64,000 bases of DNA from Bifidobacterium pullorum subsp. gallinarum (lineage in GTDB: Bacteria; Actinomycetota; Actinomycetes; Actinomycetales; Bifidobacteriaceae): the NCBI RefSeq assembly GCF_000741215.1, contig NZ_JGYX01000002.1, positions 434,001 to 498,000 of the forward strand, written 5' to 3'. Both the position numbers and the translations under genes were made by a program. The stretch's first letter is position 1. Each line of letters opens with the position of its first letter. Of this stretch, positions 11,930-20,839 are shown in pieces. Below the pieces are notes generated by a model that was given only the letters and a program-made list of their open reading frames with translations, searched no databases and was not told where the DNA came from.

Positions 11930-13015
11930 ATGGAACAGAACGCCGAACCTCCGTTGACTGATGCCGACGCGGTCTCCCGCGAACTTCCGGCGCGGATCGT
12001 CATCCCCCCGATCAGGGGCGAGATGGTGCATCTACGCCCGGCGGCCGTGGAGGATCTGCCGCGTATGGACGAACTGGGCGCCTACTGCGGCGCCTCCCGC
12101 ATCACCGGCAAGGACATGCAGGCCGAACGCGCCGTGGTCCACGCCTGGGTCCGCCGCTCGGTGGCCTGGTCGGAGGGTCGCAGCGAAACCGGTGTGGACG
12201 ATCCCGAATCGCGCCGCACGATTGCCTGGTCGATCCTGACCGACGCGGACCATGACGACGACGGCACAATCGACGCGGCCGAAACCGGCAACGTCATCGG
12301 CATGATCTTCCTGATCGACATCGACGGCTGGGCGCGTTCCGCGCGCATCCAGATCGTGCTCGGCAAGGACTACCGCGGCCGCGGCTATTCGCGTGACGCG
12401 ATGCCTCGCGTCATGACCTTCGGGTTCGCCCCGGAACCGGCCGGACTGGGCATGCACCGCATCTGGGTCGGCGTGCCGGAGAAGAACACGCGGTCGATTT
12501 CCGTGTACCAGTCGCTCGGCTTCGTGCCCTCGGGCACCTCGCGCGACGCGCTGTGGGACGCGGAGAACAACAAGTACCAGGACCTGATCGTCATGGACAC
12601 CCTGGCCGACGAATACGATCCGATCGCCTCCCTCGACGCCTTCGGCATGCATGTGCTGGAGGATAACCCCGGCGTCAAGGAGGCGCTGAGCATGCGCGAG
12701 CACTCGGTGTCCATCCGCAAGCGCAACGCCGAGGAACAGCAGACGCGGCCGGTCATCCCGGAGGAGGCCAAGGCCCCGATGCCGCAGCCGGGCGAGGAAC
12801 CGGGCGAATCGCAGCGGCAGGAGCACGTCCCGCCGGAACAGTCCGAACCCCGCGCCGTCCAACGCTTCCGCGAGCCGGAGTCCGGCGACGTGCGCGAATC
12901 GTCCGACGGCGAGGAAAGCAGCTGGCCGTACGGCTCGTCCGAACGCAAATCGTCGAAGACCGCCTGGTGGCGCAACCTGGGGCGTGGCCGCAAACGCGAT
13001 ATGGAAGGTAAGTGA
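11930..13015 (+). CDS. GNAT-family N-acetyltransferase with long acidic tail
   Basis: Probable acetyl-CoA dependent N-acetyltransferase of unknown substrate. In 361 residues the GNAT fold spans about 30-240: GEMVHLRPAAVEDLPRMDEL at the start, an acetyl-CoA pyrophosphate loop in VLGKDYRGRGYSRDAM (motif A), and VPEKNTRSISVYQSLGFVPSG (motif B). The last 110 residues or so are a Pro/Glu/Arg/Ser-rich, probably disordered tail ending in a basic patch. AAGGGG eight bases before the ATG favours this start over longer in-frame options. It is translationally coupled to the next gene (stop TGA and start ATG share a base). Confidence 0.8.
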   Translation: MEQNAEPPLTDADAVSRELPARIVIPPIRGEMVHLRPAAVEDLPRMDELGAYCGASRITGKDMQAERAVVHAWVRRSVAWSEGRSETGVDDPESRRTIAWSILTDADHDDDGTIDAAETGNVIGMIFLIDIDGWARSARIQIVLGKDYRGRGYSRDAMPRVMTFGFAPEPAGLGMHRIWVGVPEKNTRSISVYQSLGFVPSGTSRDALWDAENNKYQDLIVMDTLADEYDPIASLDAFGMHVLEDNPGVKEALSMREHSVSIRKRNAEEQQTRPVIPEEAKAPMPQPGEEPGESQRQEHVPPEQSEPRAVQRFREPESGDVRESSDGEESSWPYGSSERKSSKTAWWRNLGRGRKRDMEGK

Positions 13016-13326
13016 TGAGCGCCGAGGATCTCGACAACTACGAAACCGACGCCGAACTCGCCCTGTACAAGGAATACCGCGACGTCATCAAACTGTTCAC
13101 CTACGTGGTGGAGACGGAACGGCGCTTCTACCTGGCGAACAAGGTGGATTTCAACGTGCGTTCGGCCGGGCAGGACGTGTACTTCGACGTGCAGCTGACC
13201 GACGCATGGGTGTGGGACGTGTACCGGTCCTCCCGGTTCGCCAAGAGCGTGCGTATCGTGACGTTCAAGGATGTGAACGTGGAGGAGGTCCAGAAATCCG
13301 ACATCGACATCCCCGACGGCATCTGA
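13015..13326 (+). CDS. DUF2469 conserved actinobacterial protein
   Basis: A 103-residue soluble protein that begins MSAEDLDNYETDAELALYKE and continues with ETERRFYLANKV, closely matching the DUF2469 family found across actinobacteria (for example Rv2901c). Its function is not established. It has no signal peptide or membrane segment; the second half is beta-rich (VYFDVQLTDAWVWDVYR). GGAAGG six bases upstream supports the ATG, whose first base is the last base of the stop codon of the acetyltransferase gene, so the two are co-translated. Confidence 0.88.
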   Translation: MSAEDLDNYETDAELALYKEYRDVIKLFTYVVETERRFYLANKVDFNVRSAGQDVYFDVQLTDAWVWDVYRSSRFAKSVRIVTFKDVNVEEVQKSDIDIPDGI

Positions 13327-13502
13327 TGTCACACGGAACCGGTCGTCCGGCATCGGGTTCGGGTCGATGAGCGGTGACGAACGGAACGTATCCGACGGGT
13401 CGATTCCAACAGACGGATCGGCCCGTTTCCTGTATTCCCGTGGAGGCACATCCGCGGGACGAATGGATGCCAATCCTTGCCGCAATCGTGAGGATTTGGC
13501 GA

Positions 13503-13551
13503 TACCCCATGCGGGGTACCGCCTTTTCGGGTAAACTATGCGTGATTTACC
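13503..13551 (+). promoter_or_regulatory. Hairpin and GGTAAA/TTTACC inverted repeat upstream of FAD oxidoreductase
   Basis: A perfect TACCCC-ATGC-GGGGTA hairpin (13503-13518) is followed by an inverted repeat with arms GGTAAA and TTTACC ten bases apart (13530-13551), ending seven bases before the AAGGAG ribosome site. The second repeat has the size of a repressor operator; no regulator is identified. Confidence 0.4.
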
Positions 13552-13572
13552 GTAATGCAAGGAGAACGGAAC

Positions 13573-15168
13573 GTGACGCAGAAGCAAACCGTGGTGATCA
13601 TCGGCGGCGGCCCCGCCGGTCTGACCGCCGCATGGGAATTGATGAAGGACGGCGGCGCGGACGCGTACGACGTGACCGTGCTGGAGGCGACCCGCGAGTT
13701 CGGCGGCATCTCGCGCACGGTGAAGCACAACGGCAACCGGATGGACATCGGCGGCCACCGGTTCTTCTCGAAGGACGACCGCATCATGCAGTGGTGGCGC
13801 GACACCCTGCCGCTGCAGGGTGCGCCCAGCTACGACGACAGGAAGCTCGGCCGCCATCACGACCTGGAACCGGGCGGGCCGGACCCGGAGACCTGCGACG
13901 AGGTGATGCTCAAGCGGCACCGCGTGTCCCGCATCTACTGGAACCGGCATTTCTTCGACTACCCGATCAGCCTGAGCCCGAACACGCTCAAGGCCATGGG
14001 CCCCAAGCTGACGCTGGAGGCCGGGTTCTCGTACCTGAAGTCGATGGTGCACAAGCTGCCCGAGGACAATCTGGAGAACTTCTACATCAACCGTTTCGGG
14101 CGCAAGCTGTACTCGATGTTCTTCGAGGGCTACACCGAGAAGCTGTGGGGGCGGCACCCCTCGCAGATCTCGGCCGACTGGGGCGCGCAGCGCGTCAAGG
14201 GCCTGAGCATCACCGAGGTGCTGAAGAACGCGTTCCTCAAACTGCTGCCGAAGAAGCAGGACTCCTCCAAGGTGGAGACCAGCCTGATCGAGGAGTTCTG
14301 GTACCCCAAGTACGGGCCCGGCCAGCTGTGGGAGACCGTGGAGCGCAACTGCGAGCGCGCCGGCGTGCGTGTGATCACCGACGCGAACGTGGTCCAGGTG
14401 CGCCAGGAGGGCGGCCGCATCGAATCCGTGGTGTACGAGGATTGCGAGGGCAACCGCACCGAGCTGAAGGCCGACCAGTTCATCTCCTCCATGCCGGTGA
14501 AGGACCTGGTCAACGCCTTGGGCGCGGGTGAGGGCGCCGCGCAGGTGCCCGCCGATATGAGCGAGATCGCCAACGGCCTGCCGTACCGCGACTTCGTGAC
14601 CGTGGGACTGCTGGTCAAGCACCTGAAGCTGCGCAACACCACCGACATCCCCACGCTGGGCAATCCGCCGATCGTGCCGGACTGCTGGATCTACGTGCAG
14701 GATCCGGGCTACAAGGTAGGCCGTTTGCAGATCTTCAACAATTGGAGCCCCTACCTGGTCAAGGATGTGGACGACACGGTGTGGATCGGCCTGGAGTACT
14801 TCTGCGAGGAGGGCGATTCGTTCTGGTCGATGAGCGACGAGGAAGCCCGGGATTTCGCCATCCAGGAACTCACCCGCATGCGCGTGATCAACGGTCCGCA
14901 GGATGTCATCGACTCGCACCGCGAACGCGTGAAGAAGGCGTATCCGGCGTACTTCGACACCTACAGCCGCATGGACGAGCTGGTGGAGTACCTGGATTCG
15001 TTCGGCAACCTGTACTGCGTGGGCCGCAACGGCCAGCACCGGTACAACAACATGGACCATTCGATGGCCACGGCCATGGAGGCGGTCGGCAACATCAAAA
15101 CCGGCAAGACGTCCAAGAAGAACGTGTGGAGCGTCAATACCGAGCAGTCCTACCACGAAAGCAAGTAA
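13573..15168 (+). CDS. FAD-dependent oxidoreductase, amine oxidase / UDP-galactopyranose mutase-like
   Basis: Cytoplasmic flavoprotein of 531 residues. The N terminus holds the dinucleotide-binding motif [18 protein letters not shown], then [20 protein letters not shown], typical of the amine oxidase/protoporphyrinogen oxidase/UDP-galactopyranose mutase superfamily. The C-terminal [19 protein letters not shown] closes the FAD site. Related genes often sit near surface-glycan synthesis, and a UDP-sugar mutase-like role is possible, but the neighbours here (DUF2469, rho) do not help. A GTG start with AAGGAG eight bases upstream is preferred to the ATG six codons earlier, which would lie across the ribosome site. 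Confidence 0.75.
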   Translation: MTQKQTVVIIGGGPAGLTAAWELMKDGGADAYDVTVLEATREFGGISRTVKHNGNRMDIGGHRFFSKDDRIMQWWRDTLPLQGAPSYDDRKLGRHHDLEPGGPDPETCDEVMLKRHRVSRIYWNRHFFDYPISLSPNTLKAMGPKLTLEAGFSYLKSMVHKLPEDNLENFYINRFGRKLYSMFFEGYTEKLWGRHPSQISADWGAQRVKGLSITEVLKNAFLKLLPKKQDSSKVETSLIEEFWYPKYGPGQLWETVERNCERAGVRVITDANVVQVRQEGGRIESVVYEDCEGNRTELKADQFISSMPVKDLVNALGAGEGAAQVPADMSEIANGLPYRDFVTVGLLVKHLKLRNTTDIPTLGNPPIVPDCWIYVQDPGYKVGRLQIFNNWSPYLVKDVDDTVWIGLEYFCEEGDSFWSMSDEEARDFAIQELTRMRVINGPQDVIDSHRERVKKAYPAYFDTYSRMDELVEYLDSFGNLYCVGRNGQHRYNNMDHSMATAMEAVGNIKTGKTSKKNVWSVNTEQSYHESK

Positions 15169-15221
15169 CCGGGCTGTTGGGCGGGTTTTGCGGTTGGTCG
15201 GCATGGCGTAGTATGGTGAAC

Positions 15222-15256
15222 AACGTCCGTTAGCGATGCTTGCCATGCCGGACGTT
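15222..15256 (+). promoter_or_regulatory. Hairpin in the rho leader
   Basis: AACGTCCG and CGGACGTT form an eight-base-pair stem around a 19-base loop, about 85 bases before the rho start codon. rho genes are often autoregulated through their leader; this hairpin is a candidate element but lacks a U tract. Confidence 0.35.
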
Positions 15257-15339
15257 CCATCGCGGGTTTTCCGCAATCCTGTCACCAGCCGCAGCCGGTT
15301 ATGTCGTATGGCGGTTGCGGCCAAGGAAAGGTACCAACA

Positions 15340-17205
15340 GTGGCCAATAGCCAAAATCTTGAAGAGATGAAGCTGCCCGAGCTCAAGGAGCTCGCCAAGC
15401 AGATGGGTCTTCGTGGCACGTCGACGATGCGTAAGCCGGAATTGCTCGCCACCCTGCAGGCCGCGCGTAACGGGGGAGAGGCCCCGGAAGGTGTAACGGT
15501 CCGCGCGCCGAAGAATACTGAGCCTCGCCGTACGCGCACGGCCGAGCAAACCCCGGCGGCCGAGCCCGCCGCGCCCCAGGCGGCCGCGGCACCCGAGCAT
15601 CCCGCCGCCCCCGCCGCGGAGCCGGCGGAGCAGGCCGAACGCAGGCCGCGTCGCGCCGCCCATGAGCGTCAGTCCACCGACGAATTCGCCTCCACCCTGC
15701 TCGACGAGCTGGATCTGGGCGCCAAGCCGGAATCCCGCGAGCACCGTCACCAGGATGAGGTCGATGACTCCGGGCAGCCGATGCGCCGTCGCCGCCGCGG
15801 CGAGCGCGACCAGAAGCATGCCCCCGCCGACCGTCAGCGTGTGTCCGAACCGGATCACGAGCTGGACGACATCCTCGCCGCTCTGCCCGACCAGAAGCAT
15901 GAGGACGAGGGCGCGGACCATGAGTTCTCCCGCCGCAACCGCAACCGCGGCGACCGGAACAGCAACGCCGCGGGCAATGATCGCCGCCAGCGCCGCATGC
16001 GCGGCCGTGACCGCGAGAACACCGAGGATCGCGAGGAACAGCAGCGTCCGCAGGAGGAGCTGGTGCCGGTCGCGGGCATTGTGGACGTATTGGACTCCTA
16101 CGCGTTCGTGCGCACCTCCGGCTATCTGCCGGGACCGAACGACGTGTACGTGTCGATGGGGCAGGTCAAGAAGTACGGCCTGCGCAAGGGCGACGCCGTG
16201 CACGGCACGATTCGCCCGCCTCGTGAGGGTGACCGCCGCAACCAGCGTCAGAAGTTCGTGCCGCTGCAGGCGATCGACTCGATCAACGGCATGAGCGTGG
16301 AGGAGGCGGCCAACCGTCCGCAGTTCGCCAAGCTCACCCCGCTGTATCCGCAGGAGCGGCTGAAGCAGGAGACCACGCCGAATAAGCTCACCGGTCGTCT
16401 GATCGACATCGTGGCCCCGATCGGCAAGGGCCAGCGCGGCCTGATCGTCTCCCCGCCGAAGGCCGGCAAGACCATCACGCTGCAGAACATCGCCAACGCG
16501 ATCACCACCAACAACCCCGAGGTGCATCTGATGGTGGTGCTGGTGGACGAGCGCCCCGAAGAGGTCACCGACATGGAGCGCACGGTGCAGGGCGAGGTCA
16601 TCTCCTCCACCTTCGACCGTCCGGCCTCCGACCACACGACCGTGGCCGAACTGGCGATCGAGCGCGCCAAGCGCCTGGTCGAGCTCGGCCAGGACGTGGT
16701 GGTGCTGCTGGACTCCATGACCCGTCTGGCCCGCGCCTACAACATCGCGGCCCCGGCCTCCGGCCGCATCCTGTCCGGCGGTGTGGACGCGCAGGCGCTG
16801 TACCCGCCGAAGAAGTTCTTCGGCGCGGCCCGCAACATCGAGAACGGCGGCTCGCTGACCATCATCTCGTCCGCGCTGGTGGAGACCGGCTCGAAGATGG
16901 ACGAGGTGATCTTCGAGGAGTTCAAGGGCACCGGCAACATGGAGCTCAAGCTCAGCCGCGAACTGGCTGACAAGCGCCTGTTCCCGGCCATCGACGTGAA
17001 CTCGTCCGGCACCCGCCGCGAGGAGCTCATCACCCCGCCCGACGAGCTACCGGTCATCTACCGTCTGCGCCGCCTGCTGGGCGGTCTGGAACCGGAGCAG
17101 GCCTATCAGACGCTCGTGCCGAGGCTTAAGAAGACGCCGACCAACCGCGACTTCCTGGCCGCGATCGTCCAGCAGAGCAACTCCAGCGCCGTCAACGGCA
17201 ACTGA
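15340..17205 (+). CDS. rho: Transcription termination factor Rho
   Basis: Hexameric RNA-dependent ATPase that ends transcription at Rho-dependent sites. The 621 residues comprise an N-terminal Rho helical domain (LEEMKLPELKELAKQMGL), an actinobacterial insertion of about 190 residues rich in Arg, Glu, Asp, Asn and Gln (about 55-240), a cold-shock RNA-binding domain (AGIVDVLDSYAFVRTSGYLP), and a RecA-type motor with Walker A VSPPKAGKT near residue 370, Walker B VVVLLDSMTR and the Q- and R-loops. The GTG start has AAGGAAAG nine bases upstream; an ATG 39 bases earlier lacks a ribosome site. Confidence 0.95.
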   Translation: MANSQNLEEMKLPELKELAKQMGLRGTSTMRKPELLATLQAARNGGEAPEGVTVRAPKNTEPRRTRTAEQTPAAEPAAPQAAAAPEHPAAPAAEPAEQAERRPRRAAHERQSTDEFASTLLDELDLGAKPESREHRHQDEVDDSGQPMRRRRRGERDQKHAPADRQRVSEPDHELDDILAALPDQKHEDEGADHEFSRRNRNRGDRNSNAAGNDRRQRRMRGRDRENTEDREEQQRPQEELVPVAGIVDVLDSYAFVRTSGYLPGPNDVYVSMGQVKKYGLRKGDAVHGTIRPPREGDRRNQRQKFVPLQAIDSINGMSVEEAANRPQFAKLTPLYPQERLKQETTPNKLTGRLIDIVAPIGKGQRGLIVSPPKAGKTITLQNIANAITTNNPEVHLMVVLVDERPEEVTDMERTVQGEVISSTFDRPASDHTTVAELAIERAKRLVELGQDVVVLLDSMTRLARAYNIAAPASGRILSGGVDAQALYPPKKFFGAARNIENGGSLTIISSALVETGSKMDEVIFEEFKGTGNMELKLSRELADKRLFPAIDVNSSGTRREELITPPDELPVIYRLRRLLGGLEPEQAYQTLVPRLKKTPTNRDFLAAIVQQSNSSAVNGN

Positions 17206-17230
17206 ACTGCAGCCGGACGCCGAACGCATC

Positions 17231-17266
17231 AACCGCCGTGGTACGCAACGAGCCGCGGCGGTTTTT
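17231..17266 (+). terminator. Rho-independent terminator after rho
   Basis: Stem AACCGCCG/CGGCGGTT with a 17-base loop, followed by a T run. The loop also carries the first copy of the GTGGTACG word that recurs downstream. Confidence 0.75.
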
Positions 17267-17459
17267 CATAACCGCGTACCACCACGACGTGGTACGTAAC
17301 GGGTCTCATCCCGCATGTGGGGTTCCGTACCGTACCACATGGATGTGGCATGAACAGGAACGGCGGAATACAGCCAATCCTTAATCCGGCGGAGGGGTGT
17401 GGTACGGTACGGAGCCTCTCCGGAGGGTCGATTCGCATTACGTACCATCACATAACGGA
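17238..17459 (+). repeat. Cluster of GTGGTACG words in direct and inverted order
   Basis: The spacer between rho and the chorismate mutase holds direct copies GTGGTACGCAACG (17238-17250) and GTGGTACGTAACG (17289-17301). It also holds an 8-bp perfect inverted repeat CGTACCAC/GTGGTACG with a 6-base loop (17275-17296), and a 16-bp perfect inverted repeat TCCGTACCGTACCACA/TGTGGTACGGTACGGA at 17324-17339 and 17398-17413. A further TTACGTACC lies at 17439. Nothing else is visible in this 300-base stretch apart from the terminator. Confidence 0.7.
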
Positions 17460-17504
17460 ATCCGTGGATGGTGAGTGCCTGTGTGATGCGCTAGGCTGAC
17501 GGGT

Positions 17505-17867
17505 ATGAGCGATAACGAACAGAGTGATTGGCGCAATTCCACAATCGATGCCGCCGAGACGCGGGAACATCCCGAGACGGCCGAGGCCGTGCAGGCCATC
17601 GAGCGGCTGCGTGGGTCGATCGACAACGTGGACACGGCCATCGTCATGCTGCTGGCCGAACGGTTCAAATACACGGCTCGGATAGGCCAATGGAAGGCCC
17701 GGGCCGGGTTCGCCCCCGCCGACAACGAACGGGAACACCGCCAGATCGCACGCTTGCGCACGCTCGCGGAGCAGGCCGGATTGGACCCGGACATCGCCGA
17801 GTCCTACCACACCTTCGTGGTGAGCGAATCCAAGACCCGCCACGAACGCATCGCCGCCCAGTCGTAG
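17505..17867 (+). CDS. Chorismate mutase, AroQ class
   Basis: All-helical chorismate mutase of 120 residues that converts chorismate to prephenate, the branch point to phenylalanine and tyrosine. Conserved features are RLRGSIDNVDTAIVMLLAER in the first helix (catalytic Arg, and Asp of the ID..D motif), then KYTARIGQWKAR with the active-site Lys, and a C-terminal helix with SYHTFVVSES. It is a stand-alone enzyme with a polar N-terminal extension of about 25 residues. It is transcribed alone after the repeat-rich spacer, and its 3' end faces valS. Confidence 0.9.
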   Translation: MSDNEQSDWRNSTIDAAETREHPETAEAVQAIERLRGSIDNVDTAIVMLLAERFKYTARIGQWKARAGFAPADNEREHRQIARLRTLAEQAGLDPDIAESYHTFVVSESKTRHERIAAQS

Positions 17868-17883
17868 CACGTCTCGTATCGGT

Positions 17884-18016
17884 CCGACACGCCCGACTTC
17901 TGCGGACTCTGATACTTTGTGACCGTGACACAAGTTCAGAACCTTGATATTCCGCCGTTTTGTAACTTGGATCAGAGTCACGATGGATCAGAGTCCGCAC
18001 AGGCCGGGCGTGTTGG
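17884..18016. repeat. Long imperfect palindrome, copy A, between convergent genes
   Basis: Two 53-base arms (17884-17936 and 17964-18016) are complementary at about 42 of 53 positions around a 27-base loop. Within the arms the word GACTCTGATNCA and variants recur, including two exact TGGATCAGAGTC copies 16 bases apart (17968-17979, 17984-17995). A related element lies at 63799-63936, also at a convergent junction. No protein is encoded. Confidence 0.75.
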
Positions 18017-18039
18017 GGAAGGAATGCCGAAATAACACA

Positions 18040-18069
18040 GGGGGCGTCCGATATCCATCGGACGCCCCC
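18040..18069 (-). terminator. Terminator hairpin after valS
   Basis: Perfect 13-bp stem GGGGGCGTCCGAT/ATCGGACGCCCCC with a four-base loop, 22 bases past the valS stop codon. On the minus strand it is followed by TGTGTTATTT; on the plus strand it could also stop readthrough from the chorismate mutase. Confidence 0.75.
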
Positions 18070-18091
18070 CGAGCGGAAATAGAGCCTTGGA

Positions 18092-20818
18092 TCAGGCCTT
18101 CGGCTTCTTGGCCGGCGGCTCGCCCAGCTCGCTGGCGGTCACCGCAACGGTCGCATCCGCCTCGCCCTCGCCCGCGGCGGCCTCCACCACGGTCAGCGGA
18201 CCGGTCACACGGCCGGCCTCGGCGATGTCGCTGAGCGTGCTGATGATCGCCTCCACGGCGTCGGTCGGCGCGGCCAGCGTGGCGGAGAGGATCGGGGTCT
18301 TCATCGAGACCTTGGCCTGCGACTTCAAGCCACGCAGCTCGGCCAGGGCCTTGCCGGCCCAGTCGAGCACGTCGGCGGACACCGAACCGGCGGCCGCCTC
18401 GTACACGGCCGCATCCGGCCAGGCGGCGCGGTGCACGGAGCCCTCGCCCTCATGCATCCAGCTGAACACCTCTTCGGTGGCGTACGGCAGGTACGGGGCC
18501 AGCAGACGCGCGAACGCATCCAGTCCCAGGCCCAGCGTGGTGCGCGCGGAGAGCACGGCGGCCTCGCTCGGCGTCACGCCGGTCGAATCGGCGGTGCCGT
18601 AGGCGCGGTTCTTCACCAGCTCGATGTAGTCGTCGCAGAACTGCCAGAAGAAGGTCTCGATGGCCTCCAGCGCCTTGGAATGCTCGTACGCCTCCAGCGA
18701 CTCGGTGGCCTCGCGCACCACGCGGGCCATGGCGGCCATGGCGGCACGGTCCAGCGGCTCGGTCACGTCGGCCGGATTCCACGCGGCGGTGGCGGCGGCG
18801 CCCACATGATGGTTCTCGTCCTCGCGGCCGATGGCCAGCGCGAACTTGGTGGCGTTGAGCAGCTTGATGGCCAGGCGGCGGCCGATCTTCATCTGGCCCT
18901 CGTCATAGGTGGCGTCCAGGCCCAGGCGGGCGGCGGCGGCCCAGTAGCGCACCGCGTCGGCGCCGTACTTGTCGATCGGCTCGTTCGGCACCACCACGTT
19001 GCCCTTGGACTTCGACATCTTCTTGTGATCCGGGTCCAGGATCCAGCCCGAGAGCGCGGCGTGCGCCCACGGCAGGCACTTGTTCTCCAGATGCGCGCGG
19101 TCCACGGTGGAGAACAACCAGGTGCGGATGATGTCCTGGCCCTGCGGGCGCAGATCCATCGGGAACGTGGCGTTGAAGATCGCCTGATTCTCCTCGCCTG
19201 GCTCCTCCCAGCGGGTCACGATCTGCGGGGTCAGCGACGAGGTGGCCCAGGTGTCCATGATGTCCGGCTCGGCCGTGAACCCGCCCGGCACGTCGCGCTG
19301 CGACTCGTCGTAGCCCTCCGGCACGTCGGTGGTCGGGTCGATCGGGAGCACGTCCTCGCTCGGCGTGATCGGATGCTCGTAATCCGCGGTGCCGTCGGCC
19401 TTGACCGGGTACCACAGCGGGAACGGCACGCCGAAGAAGCGCTGGCGGGAGATCAGCCAGTCGCCGTTGAGGCCATTGACCCAGTTCTCATAGCGCACGC
19501 GCATGAAATCCGGGTGGAAGTTGAGCTCACGGCCGCGCTCGATCAGCTCGGCGTTCAGCTGCTGGTCGGTGCCGCCGTTCTTCAGATACCACTGGCGGGA
19601 GGTCACGATCTCCAGCGGCTTGTCGCCCTTCTCGTAGAAGTTCGTCATACGTTTGGTCGGCGTCGGCTCGCCGTCCAGGTCGCCGGACTCGCGCAGCGCG
19701 TCCACGATCGCCTTGCGTGCGGAGAACGTGGTCTTGCCGGCGATCTGCTGGAACAGCTCGCGTCCGGCCTCGTCCTCGATCCAGTCCGGGGTGTCCATGA
19801 TGATGCGGCCGTTGCGCTGGATGATCGACCGCAGCGGCAGGTTCAGGTCGCGCCACCACTCCACGTCGGTCACGTCGCCGAACGTACAGCACATGGCGAT
19901 GCCGGCGCCCTTGTCCATCTCGGCGGCCTTGTGCGCCAGGATCGGCACCTTGACCTTGAACAGCGGTGAATACACGGTCTGGCCGAAATACGGCTGGTAG
20001 CGCTCGTCCTCCGGGTTGGCGATCAGCGAGGTGCAGGCTGCCAGCAGCTCGGGGCGGGTGGTCTCGATGTAGATCGGGGTGCCGTCCTCGAAACGGAACG
20101 CCACCTTATGGTAGAAGCCCGGGTACTCGCGCGACTCGAGCTCGGCTTGGGCCACGGCGGTCTGGAACGTCACGTCCCACAGGCCCGGCGCCTCCTTCTG
20201 GTAGGCCTCGCCGCGCTTCAGGTTGCGCAGGAACGCCTTCTGCGCCACGCGCCGCGGATGCTCGCCGATGGTGTGGTAGGTCTGCGACCAGTCGATCGAC
20301 AGGCCCAGCTTGCGCCACAGCGCCTCGAACAGCTTCTCGTCCTGCGCGGTGAGTTTCTCGCACAGCTCGATGAAGTTCTGGCGGCTGATCGGCACCTGGT
20401 CCTTGGCGTCGATCTTCTTGCCGTCGGTGCCCTCGAACGGCGGCTTGAAGTCCGGATCGTACTTCAGCGAGGTGTCCACGCGCACGCCGTAGTAGTTCTG
20501 CACACGGCGCTCGGTGGGCAGGCCGTTGTCGTCCCAACCCATCGGATAGAACACGTCGTAGCCGCGCATGCGCTTGAACCGGGCGATCACGTCGGTGTGC
20601 GTGTAGGAGAACACATGCCCCACATGCAGCGAACCGGAGACGGTGGGCGGCGGGGTGTCGATCGAATAGACGGCCTTGCGGTCGCGGGTGCCCTGGAACT
20701 TGTACGTGTCGTTGCCGTCCCAGACGCCGCGCCACTTGTCCTCAAGTCCGTCGACGCCCACCCGGTCGGGCAGCGGCGTCAGATGCGCATTGATGATGGT
20801 GTTGTGGCTCTCTGTCAT
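18092..20818 (-). CDS. valS: Valyl-tRNA synthetase
   Basis: Class I aminoacyl-tRNA synthetase that charges tRNA(Val) and edits misactivated threonine. The 908 residues include the HIGH-type motif in SGSLHVGHVFSYTHTD near residue 55, the CP1 editing domain (about 200-400), the KMSKS motif in DHKKMSKSKGN, an anticodon-binding domain after about 650, and a C-terminal stretch with the usual valyl coiled-coil region. Length is normal. It is read alone on the minus strand, closed by a strong hairpin. I see no T-box in the short leader. Confidence 0.97.
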   Translation of the reverse strand: MTESHNTIINAHLTPLPDRVGVDGLEDKWRGVWDGNDTYKFQGTRDRKAVYSIDTPPPTVSGSLHVGHVFSYTHTDVIARFKRMRGYDVFYPMGWDDNGLPTERRVQNYYGVRVDTSLKYDPDFKPPFEGTDGKKIDAKDQVPISRQNFIELCEKLTAQDEKLFEALWRKLGLSIDWSQTYHTIGEHPRRVAQKAFLRNLKRGEAYQKEAPGLWDVTFQTAVAQAELESREYPGFYHKVAFRFEDGTPIYIETTRPELLAACTSLIANPEDERYQPYFGQTVYSPLFKVKVPILAHKAAEMDKGAGIAMCCTFGDVTDVEWWRDLNLPLRSIIQRNGRIIMDTPDWIEDEAGRELFQQIAGKTTFSARKAIVDALRESGDLDGEPTPTKRMTNFYEKGDKPLEIVTSRQWYLKNGGTDQQLNAELIERGRELNFHPDFMRVRYENWVNGLNGDWLISRQRFFGVPFPLWYPVKADGTADYEHPITPSEDVLPIDPTTDVPEGYDESQRDVPGGFTAEPDIMDTWATSSLTPQIVTRWEEPGEENQAIFNATFPMDLRPQGQDIIRTWLFSTVDRAHLENKCLPWAHAALSGWILDPDHKKMSKSKGNVVVPNEPIDKYGADAVRYWAAAARLGLDATYDEGQMKIGRRLAIKLLNATKFALAIGREDENHHVGAAATAAWNPADVTEPLDRAAMAAMARVVREATESLEAYEHSKALEAIETFFWQFCDDYIELVKNRAYGTADSTGVTPSEAAVLSARTTLGLGLDAFARLLAPYLPYATEEVFSWMHEGEGSVHRAAWPDAAVYEAAAGSVSADVLDWAGKALAELRGLKSQAKVSMKTPILSATLAAPTDAVEAIISTLSDIAEAGRVTGPLTVVEAAAGEGEADATVAVTASELGEPPAKKPKA

Positions 20819-20839
20819 ACACGACAGTCTAGAAATCCG

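Noticed and set aside
12385-16635. Very long open reading frame antisense to the GNAT, DUF2469, FAD oxidoreductase and rho genes
   Set aside because: High-GC coding DNA often leaves the opposite strand open. The predicted product is low-complexity with no family match, and four well-supported genes with ribosome sites occupy the other strand.
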